The notes below the pieces were generated by a model that was not told the origin of the DNA, made no database searches, and saw nothing but the letters and a program-made list of their open reading frames with translations. A stretch of DNA of 64,000 bases, taken from contig JALIBN010000026.1 in the NCBI GenBank assembly GCA_030576275.1, forward strand, positions 21,440 through 85,439, in the 5' to 3' direction. The stretch comes from Pseudomonadota bacterium (GTDB lineage: Bacteria; Pseudomonadota; Gammaproteobacteria; Nitrosococcales; Methylophagaceae). The position numbers and the translations under genes are program-made. Shown here one piece after another: positions 21,849-32,455 of the stretch (position 1 is the stretch's first letter; the number at the start of each line of letters is the position of its first letter).

Positions 21849-23107
21849 GACCCAGCTCCCAGTTGACGCTGTATCGCCTGCTCTAAAATAACTAGACCTG
21901 CCTGTAATTGATCTTCAGGAATCGTTAAGGGAGGAATTAATTTAATCACCTGTCCGCCGACGCCACAGGGACCAAATAACATGCCGTTATCAAAACAGTC
22001 CCGTGCGACCGCTTTTGCTAGAGCACCATCATTAACATCCAAGGCTTGCATCATGCCTTTACCTCGCACACAAAAACCTTTAGCTGAATAGAGATCGGCT
22101 ATCCTTTGTAGGTGGTGTTGCATGATTTTGCCTTTGGCACGGGTCTGCGACATTAAATCATCATCTTCAAAAAAGCGTAATGCTTCGCGTCCAGCGACAA
22201 ATGAAATATTCTGCCCACGGAAAGTCCCCGTATGCTCACCAGGTTTCCAGTGCTGATCATGTTCGGCTTTAACTAGGTTCATCGCCATCGGTGTTCCTAG
22301 GCCACCAATGCCTTTTGCTAAAGTGACAATATCGGGATCAATACCCATGTTTTCAAAACTAAAATACTGACCTGTTCGCCCACAGCCCGCCTGAATATCA
22401 TCTACAATGAGCAATGCACCTAGATCGCGTGCCAGTGTCTGCAACGCTTGCAACCATTCTGCCGAGGCAACGTTAACACCGCCTTCTGCCTGAATGACTT
22501 CAACAATAAAAGCCGCTGGTTTTTCCACGCCACTGGATGTGTTTTCATACAAAGCTCTTAAAGTATCGAGGCTTTCTAGGCCGCCGCCCTGATTGCTTTC
22601 AAAGGGCCAGTGGGACACCATTGTTAAAGGCACGCCAGCGGCGTTACGAAACACTTCATTGGCGGTACAGGCTAGAGCACCCAAGGTCATACCGTGAAAA
22701 CCTTGACTGAACGCGACCACATTACTGCGACCAGTGACACGGCGAGCCAGCTTGAGCGCTGCCTCAACCGCGTTGGAACCTGTTGGCCCCATAAATTGCA
22801 ACTTATAGTCCATTTTTCGAGGCTGTAGAATTGTTTCCACAAAGCCCTTGATAAACTCACGTTTGGCGGCTGTCATCATATCTAGGCTATGTAACACGCC
22901 ATCATTTTGAATATAATCCATAATGGCCGCTTTTAGTTTGGGATGATTGTGCCCAAAATTAAGTACCCCCGCGCCGGCATAAAAATCGATATATTCTTTA
23001 CCATTCTCGTCCGTTTGTATGGCATTTTGCCCTTTAACAAAAACAGCTGGATAAGATCGTGCATACACACGGATTTCAGATTCGTAACTTTCAAACCAAT
23101 TCATCAA
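21845..23107 (-). CDS. doeD: Class III aminotransferase, diaminobutyrate transaminase (EctB/DoeD-like)
   Basis: Strongly EctB-like: DFYAGAGVLNFGHNHP, FMGPTGSNAVEAALKLARRVTGRSNVVAFSQGFHGMTLGAL, VDDIQAGCGRTG, GEHTGTFRGQN. Confidence 0.78.
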   Translation of the reverse strand: MMNWFESYESEIRVYARSYPAVFVKGQNAIQTDENGKEYIDFYAGAGVLNFGHNHPKLKAAIMDYIQNDGVLHSLDMMTAAKREFIKGFVETILQPRKMDYKLQFMGPTGSNAVEAALKLARRVTGRSNVVAFSQGFHGMTLGALACTANEVFRNAAGVPLTMVSHWPFESNQGGGLESLDTLRALYENTSSGVEKPAAFIVEVIQAEGGVNVASAEWLQALQTLARDLGALLIVDDIQAGCGRTGQYFSFENMGIDPDIVTLAKGIGGLGTPMAMNLVKAEHDQHWKPGEHTGTFRGQNISFVAGREALRFFEDDDLMSQTRAKGKIMQHHLQRIADLYSAKGFCVRGKGMMQALDVNDGALAKAVARDCFDNGMLFGPCGVGGQVIKLIPPLTIPEDQLQAGLVILEQAIQRQLGAGS

Positions 23108-23149
23108 CTCTCTCCTAAGTGATGCAACACTTTAACTTCCTGAGTGAAC

Positions 23150-24322
23150 TTACTCTGGAACAGCTGCACCTGCCAAACGACTAAAAACTTTAACGACTTT
23201 TTCGATCACATCATCATTAAAAACATACCTTGGACTATGGCAAGGCGCTGAAAACTTTTGACCTTCTTCAGAATCCTCTGCCATCCCTACCAACGCAAAA
23301 GCACCAGGAATCTCATTTAAGTAATAACTGAAATCTTCCGACGCCATTAACGGCATTAATAATTTAGATCTTGTGGTGTAATCACTGCCTTCTTCCTGTA
23401 AAGCTACTCGATAATGTCCGGCCGGTTCAGGATGATTAATGGTGGCCTCATAACGCGATCTAATTTCAATATCGGCCTCAACACCATAACTTTTTGCTGT
23501 CGCAGTGGTAATTTCTTCAATCAGTTGATTGATGGGCGCTCGCCATTGCGGTTGAGACAGGCGGATACTGCCCTCAAGTTTCACCTTGTCTGGAATAACG
23601 GTGACATTACTGATGGCGTCTATCGAGGTTACACTCACTACTGCATTGGTTTGGGGCGGTAAACGACGACTCACAATTTGTTGCAAATTCAATGTAACTG
23701 CGGCAGCCGCTAAAATAGGATCATGCGTCATCTCAGGCTGAGATGCGTGCCCGCCTTTACCTTTCAAGGTGATGTGAAATGTGCCATTACCCGACATCAC
23801 CGGTCCATCTGGACAAAGCGCCTCACCATAAGCAAGTGCGGGCCAGTTATGCCAACCATAAATGCAATCAATGCCCTTTAAAGCACCATCTTCAATCATT
23901 TTTTTAGCGCCGTGTCCGCCTTCTTCGGCTGGCTGAAAGAGTAAAGAAATAGGGTGGGGCAATAAAGATTCGTTTTGTCTGAACCATGCAGCAGTCGCTA
24001 GTAACGTGGCGGTGTGTCCATCATGTCCACAAGCATGCATTTTACCTGATTCAATGGAGCAATAATCGACGCCAGAAGTTTCGGTAATTGGCAAAGCATC
24101 CATATCGGCACGAAAAGCAATATGTGGCCCATCCGCCAGTGATGCCAACGTTGCAACCGTTCCATATTGGGCGCAGGCTCGCCAAGTGATGCCCAGCTCA
24201 GTCAACTTCGTACGAATATAATCAGCCGTTTGTGCCTCTTCCCAGGTTAACTCCGGGTGCTGATGAAGCCAGTGGCGACTTGCAATCGCTGATTCCAGAA
24301 TGTCTTGCCAAGACTTAATCAT
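23150..24322 (-). CDS. M20 family amidohydrolase/deacylase in the ectoine-catabolism cluster
   Basis: RHWLHQHPELTWEE; AFRADMDALPI; HACGHDGHTATLL; LFQPAEEGGHGAKKMIEDG. Confidence 0.87.
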   Translation of the reverse strand: MIKSWQDILESAIASRHWLHQHPELTWEEAQTADYIRTKLTELGITWRACAQYGTVATLASLADGPHIAFRADMDALPITETSGVDYCSIESGKMHACGHDGHTATLLATAAWFRQNESLLPHPISLLFQPAEEGGHGAKKMIEDGALKGIDCIYGWHNWPALAYGEALCPDGPVMSGNGTFHITLKGKGGHASQPEMTHDPILAAAAVTLNLQQIVSRRLPPQTNAVVSVTSIDAISNVTVIPDKVKLEGSIRLSQPQWRAPINQLIEEITTATAKSYGVEADIEIRSRYEATINHPEPAGHYRVALQEEGSDYTTRSKLLMPLMASEDFSYYLNEIPGAFALVGMAEDSEEGQKFSAPCHSPRYVFNDDVIEKVVKVFSRLAGAAVPE

Positions 24323-24566
24323 TTTTACTCCTTCAATGGGAAACCGTTTTCGGAGAATCGATGAATTTCATCCCATCCTGCTCTTAAAAAACCTAGGGTA
24401 CAACCTCATGAGCAAGAAACCGTCGAATGTTGTGAAATAACACTAGCAACAATAAAATTGTTATCAGCTATGGGAAGATAATCACATATGTTTCAGAAAA
24501 GGATCATTCCGGAACATTAAAGTTTGCCGAAGTGCACTACAATTAAATATTAAATTAAGTAAGAGA

Positions 24567-24818
24567 TTGGGGGGCATCATCAAAAGGCGATCTCCAGAGA
24601 CCTTGTATAATGCTGGAGACTTCAACCAATCAAAAGATGGATCTAAGGTGTATTTTGCCAATAAAAAAGTAGTCGAAGACTTAATTTTGAAACTAGATAA
24701 ATTAAGCTCGGAATCCAGCACGGGCAGTGCCATTACGGATAGATATTACCCTCAAGACAGGCATGGGGTTTATGCATATTTACGGAACAAAAAATTCTAT
24801 GAACCTACAGCGAGTTGA
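24567..24818 (+). CDS. Small hypothetical protein (possible gene fragment)
   Basis: 83 aa ORF with plausible composition (RYYPQDRHGVYAYLRNKKFYEP); no family recognised. Confidence 0.3.
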   Translation: MGGIIKRRSPETLYNAGDFNQSKDGSKVYFANKKVVEDLILKLDKLSSESSTGSAITDRYYPQDRHGVYAYLRNKKFYEPTAS

Positions 24819-24973
24819 AGTTTGGAAAAGCAGTTATGGAAACAACAATAAATTGATGCCGGAGAAGGATGAGTAAGCACATAAATAAAGTTTTATTTTA
24901 CGGTGATTAGAATTTTGGCTTTATATTTAGCATTTCAATACTTGCCAAACATAGACGTGGTGCTACAATTTAC

Positions 24974-25010
24974 AGACTCTTAACTCAATTGATAAAGTAG
25001 CTGACTCTTA
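24974..25010 (+). pseudogene. 5' fragment of tRNA-Lys
   Basis: agactcttaactcaattgataaagtagctgactctta matches the 5' half of tRNA-Lys at 38855 (ggactcttaactcaattggtagagtagctgactctta) through the anticodon, then diverges. Confidence 0.8.
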
Positions 25011-25101
25011 CAATAGTTACCCCACTTATTTCCTAGAGATACAATATTCCTAATATATCCGCCTTAAAAAGAAGAGCATGAAGCGATGCGAATGTCACAA
25101 T

Positions 25102-25179
25102 GTGCGGACTGTTTAGAAGATATGTAATTAATGTGGCTAGGTGCGGACTGTTTAGAAGATATGTAATTAATGTGGCTAG
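25102..25179. repeat. Exact 2 x 39-bp tandem repeat
   Basis: gtgcggactgtttagaagatatgtaattaatgtggctag at 25102-25140 and 25141-25179. Confidence 0.97.
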
Positions 25180-25295
25180 AAATGTAAATCGCAGAGATTT
25201 TAGTTCATTATTTAATTGCAACTGAAAAATTGAGTTGAAAACATAAGTACCACGCAGTGGGGATTCAGCCCTTCTACAAGGCATGAGGAGCCCAA

Positions 25296-27044
25296 ATGAT
25301 ACATCGACTATTTAAAGAAACAGCACCAACTATTGAGACGCTTGATGAACTCGCAAAGTTGGTAAACTACTCGTTCACGGATAGGCTTAATTGCGATCCT
25401 GACGCGAAAGAAAATGGCGTTGACCACTCGCCGCGTCAAGTATTCACGGGCCACTATGTCCCCGTCAATCCCACGCCAATCAAAGAGCCCGAGTACGTCG
25501 CGCACAGCAAAACTTTTTTTCACGAACTTGGTTTTGCCGACAGCATGGCTAAGTCGGCCGACTTCATCGGGATGTTCTCTGGGGATATTTCTCTCGTACC
25601 TTATCCGATACGTAAGGTGGGCTGGGCATCTGGCTATGCACTGTCCATCTATGGTACCGAATACAACCAACAGTGCCCGTTCCAAACCGGCAATGGATAC
25701 GGCGACGGTCGCGCAGTGTCCGTACTTGAGGCCGTCATCAACGGTCAACGTTGGGAAATGCAACTGAAAGGTGGGGGCCGAACGCCATACTGTCGTGGAG
25801 CCGATGGCCGTGCTGTTCTGCGATCGAGTATTCGAGAGTTTCTGGCACAAGAGCATATGCACGCACTTGGCGTACCTACGTCACGATCTCTGAGCTTATA
25901 CGTTTCAAAAACAGAAAAAGTCAAACGGCCATGGTACTCGGAGGGCTCGCGCTCGACGGATCCAGACATACTTGCATCGGAGGCTGTTGCCATCTCGACG
26001 CGGGTCGCACCGTCATTCATTCGGGTCGGCCAGCTCGAGCTTTTTGGTCGCCGTGCGCGCAATAATGAACACCCGAAAGCAATGGATGAACTCGAAAAAA
26101 TAGTGCTACACGCTATCGATCGTGAGTATGGCGATGTCATCGACAATAAATCAACCACCGCCGAAAAAGTGGTGTCGTTCGCACGTGAGTTTCGCAGCCG
26201 CCTAGCTTCGCTTGTGGCGAACTGGGTCCGCGTCGGTTATTGTCAAGGAAACTTTAATAGTGACAACTGCGCGATTGGTGGCTTCACACTTGACTATGGT
26301 CCTTTCGGATTCTGCGATGTGTTTGATCCGCACTATCAGCCATGGACGGGTGGGGGTCGACACTTTGCATTTTTGAACCAGCCAGAGGCTGCGGAACGCA
26401 ATTTCCACATGTTTTGCACAGCATTACAACCTTTGCTTAAGTCGCATCCGGATGCTCTACTACAGCTCGATGAGATTAGGAGTGGCTTTTCAACAGTGAT
26501 GCAAACGCAAATGGAAAAGATGTGGGCAGCCAAACTTGGGCTGGACACTTTTCACAAGACGTTGTTTAGTGAACTCGAAACACTCATGCTACAAACTGCT
26601 GTTGATTACACCATCTTCTTCCGAGAGCTATCGATGATACCGGGTGATATTAGCTCGCTCAAAAACAGCTTTTACAAGAATGCGACTTATGACAAAGACC
26701 CAGCAGAGATGGACAATCGCTGGTCAGCGTGGCTCACAAAATGGAAATCGATTATCGGTATCGCCAGCAGGACCGACGAGAATGCTCTTTCGTCTCACTC
26801 CCGTGAGGAGATCACTAGACAGATGAAGCTCGTCAACCCAAAATTCACCTTGCGAGAGTGGTTCGTTGTACCTGCTTATCAGCAAGCGCGGGCGGGGAAC
26901 TACAATTTGGTTCGAGAGCTACAAGACGTCATGACGCAGCCATACGCTGAGCAATCGAAGGATGTGGAGGACAAATACTATAGGCTAAAGCCGTTTGAGT
27001 TTTTTGGGACTGCAGGCGTGTCTTACTATAGCTGCTCGTCGTGA
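25296..27044 (+). CDS. selO: SelO/YdiU family protein adenylyltransferase
   Basis: [93 protein letters not shown]-term YYSCSS. Confidence 0.93.
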   Translation: MIHRLFKETAPTIETLDELAKLVNYSFTDRLNCDPDAKENGVDHSPRQVFTGHYVPVNPTPIKEPEYVAHSKTFFHELGFADSMAKSADFIGMFSGDISLVPYPIRKVGWASGYALSIYGTEYNQQCPFQTGNGYGDGRAVSVLEAVINGQRWEMQLKGGGRTPYCRGADGRAVLRSSIREFLAQEHMHALGVPTSRSLSLYVSKTEKVKRPWYSEGSRSTDPDILASEAVAISTRVAPSFIRVGQLELFGRRARNNEHPKAMDELEKIVLHAIDREYGDVIDNKSTTAEKVVSFAREFRSRLASLVANWVRVGYCQGNFNSDNCAIGGFTLDYGPFGFCDVFDPHYQPWTGGGRHFAFLNQPEAAERNFHMFCTALQPLLKSHPDALLQLDEIRSGFSTVMQTQMEKMWAAKLGLDTFHKTLFSELETLMLQTAVDYTIFFRELSMIPGDISSLKNSFYKNATYDKDPAEMDNRWSAWLTKWKSIIGIASRTDENALSSHSREEITRQMKLVNPKFTLREWFVVPAYQQARAGNYNLVRELQDVMTQPYAEQSKDVEDKYYRLKPFEFFGTAGVSYYSCSS

Positions 27045-27388
27045 TTATTCGTAAAGTTTTAGAAAGACAATAAAATTTGTGCCCGTTCAAAGCTCATACA
27101 ATAGAAGAAGCAGCCAAATTAGGCCCTGTTGCTGAAGAGATTCAGCTTTGGTTGTAAATTGAAGGTCTACGCCACTAAGTCACCATAACGCTATCAATCT
27201 TTCACGTTTAGGTAGATTGTCTGCAAGTGAAAGAATAGAGATATAACAGCAACGCACTAAGTTTTACCCAAAAATCACGAAGTCTTTCATTTAAAAACAC
27301 TCAACGCTTAACTTTGCACATGACCATATGTGTCTTTTTTACCGATTTATCCATAAAAAGATCACTCATTGGCTGATTAATTTAGTAT

Positions 27389-27409
27389 GATGATGATTCT
27401 CATTTGTAT
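27389..27409. promoter_or_regulatory. Putative Fur box upstream of RND efflux genes
   Basis: gatgatgattctcatttgtat resembles the Fur consensus GATAATGATAATCATTATC; about 30 bp upstream of the adaptor start. Confidence 0.6.
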
Positions 27410-27439
27410 TTAGCCTGAAGTTTAACAAATACACTTACT

Positions 27440-28558
27440 TTGGACATGCTTCATGACAAGGATAGAACTACCGCTATGTTCAGTCGCTATAACCTGCCAC
27501 GACTTTTTTATGTTTTTAGTTTAGTTGCCTTATTAACACTATCTTCTATTAGCCAAGCTCAAGAAAAAATGGTCGTAGATGTCATTAAACCCATTATATC
27601 TTCTAATAGTCAGATTTTGAGACTGTCAGGATCATTAACAGCCGAAAAACACAGTATGCTGTCGCCTAGAGTCGATGGCCTAATTGCTAAGGTTAATGTC
27701 GACGCAGGTAGTCATGTTAAAAAAGGCGATGTATTACTCAACCTTGATCCCACGATGAGTGAATATGAGCTTAAACAAGTAAAAGCTAATGTAGGAAAGG
27801 TCATCGCTGATCGTAATGAGGCCGATAGAATGGTTAAAGAGGCTGAAGGTTTAGTCACTCGTAAAACGCTTCCTCAAAATGAGCTGGCTATACGTAAGGC
27901 AAATTTAGCGTTAAAAAAAGCAGAACTATTATCAGTGAGTGCATCCCAATCCATAATAGAAGAAACAATCCGCCGACATGAACTTATTGCCCCTTTTTCT
28001 GGCGTAATCAGTAATAAAATGACAGAAATGGGTGAGTGGGTTAGTCGTGGTGATCCTGTTCTTGAATTGGTTAACCTTGATGAAATCTGGTTGGATATTA
28101 ATGTTCCGCAAGAACATTTTGCTGATATAAGTAGAGCCGCAAGCGTCACTGTGATCTCTGATACTTACCCTGAACAACGTTTGAAAGGGCAGATTCAATC
28201 GGTGGTGCCAGTCAGTAATAGCCTAGCAAGGGCTTTTTTAGTCAGAGTAACGCTTGATAATAAATCATTATCTCTTCTTCCTGGCACTTCAGCGACAGCG
28301 GAGTTTAATATACAGCTGATGAATGATGTTCCGCTGGTCATTCCGAGAGATGCCTTGCTCATTAACCCTGATAGCAGTCACAGCGTTTTTATTATTGAAG
28401 ATGACAAGGCTTTACGCCGTAAAGTGGAACTGGGCCGCACAACGGCCGATGGCGTTAATATTACGCATGGCTTGAGTGTCGATGATTGGGTTGTCATTCG
28501 TGGTAATGAAGTACTTCATCATGAGCAGCTCGTATCAATCAATCAAGCAAGAGATTAG
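27440..28558 (+). CDS. RND efflux periplasmic adaptor (membrane fusion protein)
   Basis: Signal peptide; VDGLIAKVNVDAGSHVKKGDVLLNLD lipoyl-like hairpin; LIAPFSGVISNKMTEMGEWVSRGDPVLELV. Start uncertain (TTG 27440 or ATG 27476). Confidence 0.9.
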   Translation: MDMLHDKDRTTAMFSRYNLPRLFYVFSLVALLTLSSISQAQEKMVVDVIKPIISSNSQILRLSGSLTAEKHSMLSPRVDGLIAKVNVDAGSHVKKGDVLLNLDPTMSEYELKQVKANVGKVIADRNEADRMVKEAEGLVTRKTLPQNELAIRKANLALKKAELLSVSASQSIIEETIRRHELIAPFSGVISNKMTEMGEWVSRGDPVLELVNLDEIWLDINVPQEHFADISRAASVTVISDTYPEQRLKGQIQSVVPVSNSLARAFLVRVTLDNKSLSLLPGTSATAEFNIQLMNDVPLVIPRDALLINPDSSHSVFIIEDDKALRRKVELGRTTADGVNITHGLSVDDWVVIRGNEVLHHEQLVSINQARD

Positions 28559-28564
28559 ACGGTT

Positions 28565-31500
28565 ATGATTACACGTCCAATCTACCACGGGAAATTATTA
28601 ACCGTTATTGTTCTCATTATTATTGTATTGGGGATCGTTGCAGCCTCTCGTATCCCCGTACAAATGATTCCAGATCTCGATGTGAGAACCATCAGTGTCG
28701 TAACTGGTTGGCCGGGTGCTACACCTCAGGACATTGAAAAAGAAATTCTGCTCGAACAAGAGCGCTATTTGAGTAGTGTGCCGAATTTAGCAAGAATGAA
28801 GTCTGTGGCAGAAAGTTCTCAAGCAAGAGTTGAGCTAGAGTTCTCCTCCGGCATTGATATCAATGAAACCTTAATTGAAGTGACCAATGCATTAAGTCAA
28901 GTCTCGAACTACCCAGAAAATGTAAATCAACCACGAATAATAAGTAGCTCTTTTTCCGAAAATGCATTTATGTACTATGCGGTCACGCCTCTTTCAGGCA
29001 ACCCATTTAATCTTGATATGCAAATGGTGACAGATTTCATTGATGATGAAGTGCGTCCGTTGATGGAGCGTGTACCCGGTGTTTCAAATGTTGATTTACG
29101 CGGTGGTGCTGAACGACAAATTCAAATTCATATTGACCCTGAAAAATTGGCCTATCGCGGTTTATCTCTAAGCGATGTGAGAAATGCCATTCGTGCTCGT
29201 AACCATGATACTTCTGCCGGCGATTTAAACGAAGGAAAGCGACGCTATCTGATCAGAACTACAGGCAGGTTTAAAGATCTTGACGGCTTAAAACGACTTA
29301 TTCTCATCCATCAAAATGATACTTATATCCGCTTAGAAGATGTAGCTGAAGTCAAGCTGGATCACTACGAAATATGGGGTATTTCAGTCGTCAACAATGA
29401 ACGCGCTCTTAGCTTGGCGGTGAGACGTGAGTCAGGTTCGAATGTGATCAATATTAAAAAAGCCATGACTCAGGTGGTCGATGAGATTCGACGTAATGAA
29501 CTAGAACCCAATGGACTTACCATTAACTTAATAGGTGATGATGTACGTTATGTGCAGGCTTCTATTGATAATGTCACGCGTAACCTCATACTCGGTGGTC
29601 TATTAGCCACACTCATTTTATTTTTATTTTTACGCTCCGGTCGTGCCACCTTAATTGGCTTAATTGGTATGCCAATCTGTACCATTGCTGCCTTCATCGG
29701 TCTATTGGCTTTTGATCGTACGATTAACGTGATATCGATGGCGGGAATTGCTTTTGCTATTGGTATGACCGTCGACAATACGATTGTCGTATTAGAAAGT
29801 ATTGAACAAGCTCGTAGACGAGGATTACAACGATTTGAAGCGGCGATATCTGGAATAAAAGATGTCTGGACAGCGGTGCTCGCATCCAGCTTAACCACCG
29901 TCTTGGTGTTTGCGCCAGTGTTATTTGTTACTGAAGAAGCCGGTCAATTATATTCAGATATTGCCATTGCCGTGTCTACCGCTATTATTGCATCGATGTT
30001 GTTTGCCGTTGCCGTTGTGCCTGCTGCATCAGCTCATTTTGGCTTAAACACACAACAAAATACTAAATCCTCGAAATCTTCCCTCTTCTTATTGAATATC
30101 ATTCATTATTTAAACGCCTCATCAATAACTCGATTAGCGTCGATCGCATTAATACCTATCTTAACGCTGGGTATTGCATGGCACTATTTGCCAGCGGCTG
30201 AATATCTACCCGAAGGTGAAGAGCCAAAAGCATTTAGTAGAATGATTGCACCGCCGGGCTATAATTTTGATGAAATGAAAAAAATAGGCGATGAAATAAC
30301 AGGTAAATTAGTCAAAGCCTTACATGCCGATCCTGTCGAGTTTGATCAAGGCAACATTCAAATACCTTCATTAAAATACTATTTCCAACGCATCGGGCCG
30401 GGCTATGTTTGGGTGATGGCAGAGCCAACTCGCCCACAAGATATAGAGCCAATGATGCAAGCTTTTACTCACCTATTTAGAAGCTATCCTGGTATGCGTG
30501 CATTCTCATCGCGTGGCTCTATTATTTCTAGCAATGATGGTGGTTCACGCGCTGTTAACCTTGATATAGCAGGTGCTAATCAAGCTGAGTTATATCAGAC
30601 AACACAACATGTCTTACTCAAAGCTCAGCAAATGTTCAGTGAAGCTCAAATTACCTCAGATCCCAATACATTGTCGCTTGATCAGCCTTTAATTGAAGTT
30701 CATCCGCGATGGGAACGTTTAGCTGAACTAGGTATCGATGCCGATGAATTTGGATACACGGTTGCTGCATTGAGTGACGGTGCTTATGTTGATGAGTTCT
30801 TTTTAGATGATGACAAGGTTGATATCTTCCTATTTAGTAATGCAGGGCAAAACCAAACCTTATCGCAACTCGCTACACAACCAGTCTCCACGCCAATTGG
30901 TACAGTGTTACCGCTCAATGCCTTAGCTGATATTATTGAAACTGTCGATAGTGATGAATTAAGGCGCATTGACGGCCGCCGAACAGTCACGTTATCTATT
31001 ATTCCTCCACGCGGTATCGCACTGGAAACCGCTGTTCAAATGGTACGTGACGAGATGATTCCGGCTATGCGGGCCGACGGTGAAGTTGGTAAAGGTGTAT
31101 CGATTAGTATTTCTGGTGCTGCTGACCAACTTGATGCAACCCGTGATTCATTATCAAGCAACTTCCTCATTGCCCTGATTCTTATCTACCTATTATTAGT
31201 CGCCATTTTTAAGCACTGGTTCTATCCATTTTTAATTCTAGCGACTATCCCATTAGGCATCGCCGGTGGGATTTTAGGTCTAGTCGGGGTTAATGCCTCA
31301 GCAGTATTAATCGCCAGTATAGGTTTCAATCCTATCGTTCAACCTTTTGATATGATAACGATGCTTGGCTTTATCATCTTGCTAGGCACCGTGGTCAATA
31401 ACCCCATACTGATAGTAGAACAAGCTCGTAGAAATTTAGCGAATGACGCTAATACGATCAGAGATGCAGTAAATCAAGCTGTGGCAACTCGACTTCGTCC

Positions 31501-31717
31501 TATTTTAATGTCGACAGCAACGACTATTTGTGGCTTAGCGCCACTAGTTTTTATACCAGGGGCAGGAACTGAGCTTTATCGTGGAGTGGGTATTGTTGTA
31601 TTAAGCGGGCTTTTCTTTTCCACGCTCGTTACCTTATTCTTTCTGCCCAGTTTAATGATTACAGTACTTACATTACTGAGAAAAAATACTAAAATTAGCC
31701 ATGTCACTAAACTTTGA
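28565..31717 (+). CDS. RND family efflux transporter permease (AcrB-type)
   Basis: 1050 aa; GWPGATPQDIEKEI; VPGVSNVDLRGGAERQIQI; AIGMTVDNTIVVLESIE; LGTVVNNPILIVEQARR. Confidence 0.94.
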   Translation: MITRPIYHGKLLTVIVLIIIVLGIVAASRIPVQMIPDLDVRTISVVTGWPGATPQDIEKEILLEQERYLSSVPNLARMKSVAESSQARVELEFSSGIDINETLIEVTNALSQVSNYPENVNQPRIISSSFSENAFMYYAVTPLSGNPFNLDMQMVTDFIDDEVRPLMERVPGVSNVDLRGGAERQIQIHIDPEKLAYRGLSLSDVRNAIRARNHDTSAGDLNEGKRRYLIRTTGRFKDLDGLKRLILIHQNDTYIRLEDVAEVKLDHYEIWGISVVNNERALSLAVRRESGSNVINIKKAMTQVVDEIRRNELEPNGLTINLIGDDVRYVQASIDNVTRNLILGGLLATLILFLFLRSGRATLIGLIGMPICTIAAFIGLLAFDRTINVISMAGIAFAIGMTVDNTIVVLESIEQARRRGLQRFEAAISGIKDVWTAVLASSLTTVLVFAPVLFVTEEAGQLYSDIAIAVSTAIIASMLFAVAVVPAASAHFGLNTQQNTKSSKSSLFLLNIIHYLNASSITRLASIALIPILTLGIAWHYLPAAEYLPEGEEPKAFSRMIAPPGYNFDEMKKIGDEITGKLVKALHADPVEFDQGNIQIPSLKYYFQRIGPGYVWVMAEPTRPQDIEPMMQAFTHLFRSYPGMRAFSSRGSIISSNDGGSRAVNLDIAGANQAELYQTTQHVLLKAQQMFSEAQITSDPNTLSLDQPLIEVHPRWERLAELGIDADEFGYTVAALSDGAYVDEFFLDDDKVDIFLFSNAGQNQTLSQLATQPVSTPIGTVLPLNALADIIETVDSDELRRIDGRRTVTLSIIPPRGIALETAVQMVRDEMIPAMRADGEVGKGVSISISGAADQLDATRDSLSSNFLIALILIYLLLVAIFKHWFYPFLILATIPLGIAGGILGLVGVNASAVLIASIGFNPIVQPFDMITMLGFIILLGTVVNNPILIVEQARRNLANDANTIRDAVNQAVATRLRPILMSTATTICGLAPLVFIPGAGTELYRGVGIVVLSGLFFSTLVTLFFLPSLMITVLTLLRKNTKISHVTKL

Positions 31718-32455
31718 ATGCAGAGCTAATAAAGCAGTAGTGATGTATAAAGAAAATAAATCTATAAAGCCTCCAACTTCCGGACTACAGTGGGAGCTTC
31801 AACGAACAACTACTTTTGACACCATAGCGGCGGATTGTTAAAAGTCCCATCTCGACCCACAGCAGACATTTAGAGTATTAGATTTAAGCAAGAAAGAGCC
31901 ACAATAATAGTTGACTAATTTAGTAGGGTATATTAAAGTTAAAAGCTACTAAATTAGCTAACTATGATATCCATACAAGAGAGAAGTCATTGCCACTGCA
32001 TTAATGGAAAATATTGACATTCGGCAAGAGTGTTGCTTTTTAATACGTGAAAATGACTATATTTACTTGAATTTTTGGTTTTCAAAAAGATTTAAACATA
32101 TTCTTGAACTGTGAAATTGAGAGAATCATATTGAGTGTAGTGGTGCAAAATTTGGCAACACCGAGCAGTGATTCAGGAGCATGTCGTGCTGTCAGAACTA
32201 CATCCGCAATTAAAAAACCTATTTTACCAACATCGTTACCGAAATTCTGTTGGAAGTCATCGCTCACTGACGGAACCCAAAAGACAACTAGAAGCTATTA
32301 AAGCACTCTCTATAGTAAACTGTAAGGCGTGGGGTCTCGTGTTGGGTGCGCATATTTCACGCTATAACTTACACGTGCGGAAAATGTTCGAAAGGAACCG
32401 TTGAGATTGGTTTAGGCCTTGCTTAGCAAATAATAAAAAACATACATAGTTAGCT

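Noticed and set aside
32104-32404. Two short overlapping ORFs (65 and 78 aa) upstream of folE
   Set aside because: No recognisable family; the reading YQHRYRNSVGSHRSLTEPKRQLEAIK is suggestive but insufficient to call a gene or transposase remnant
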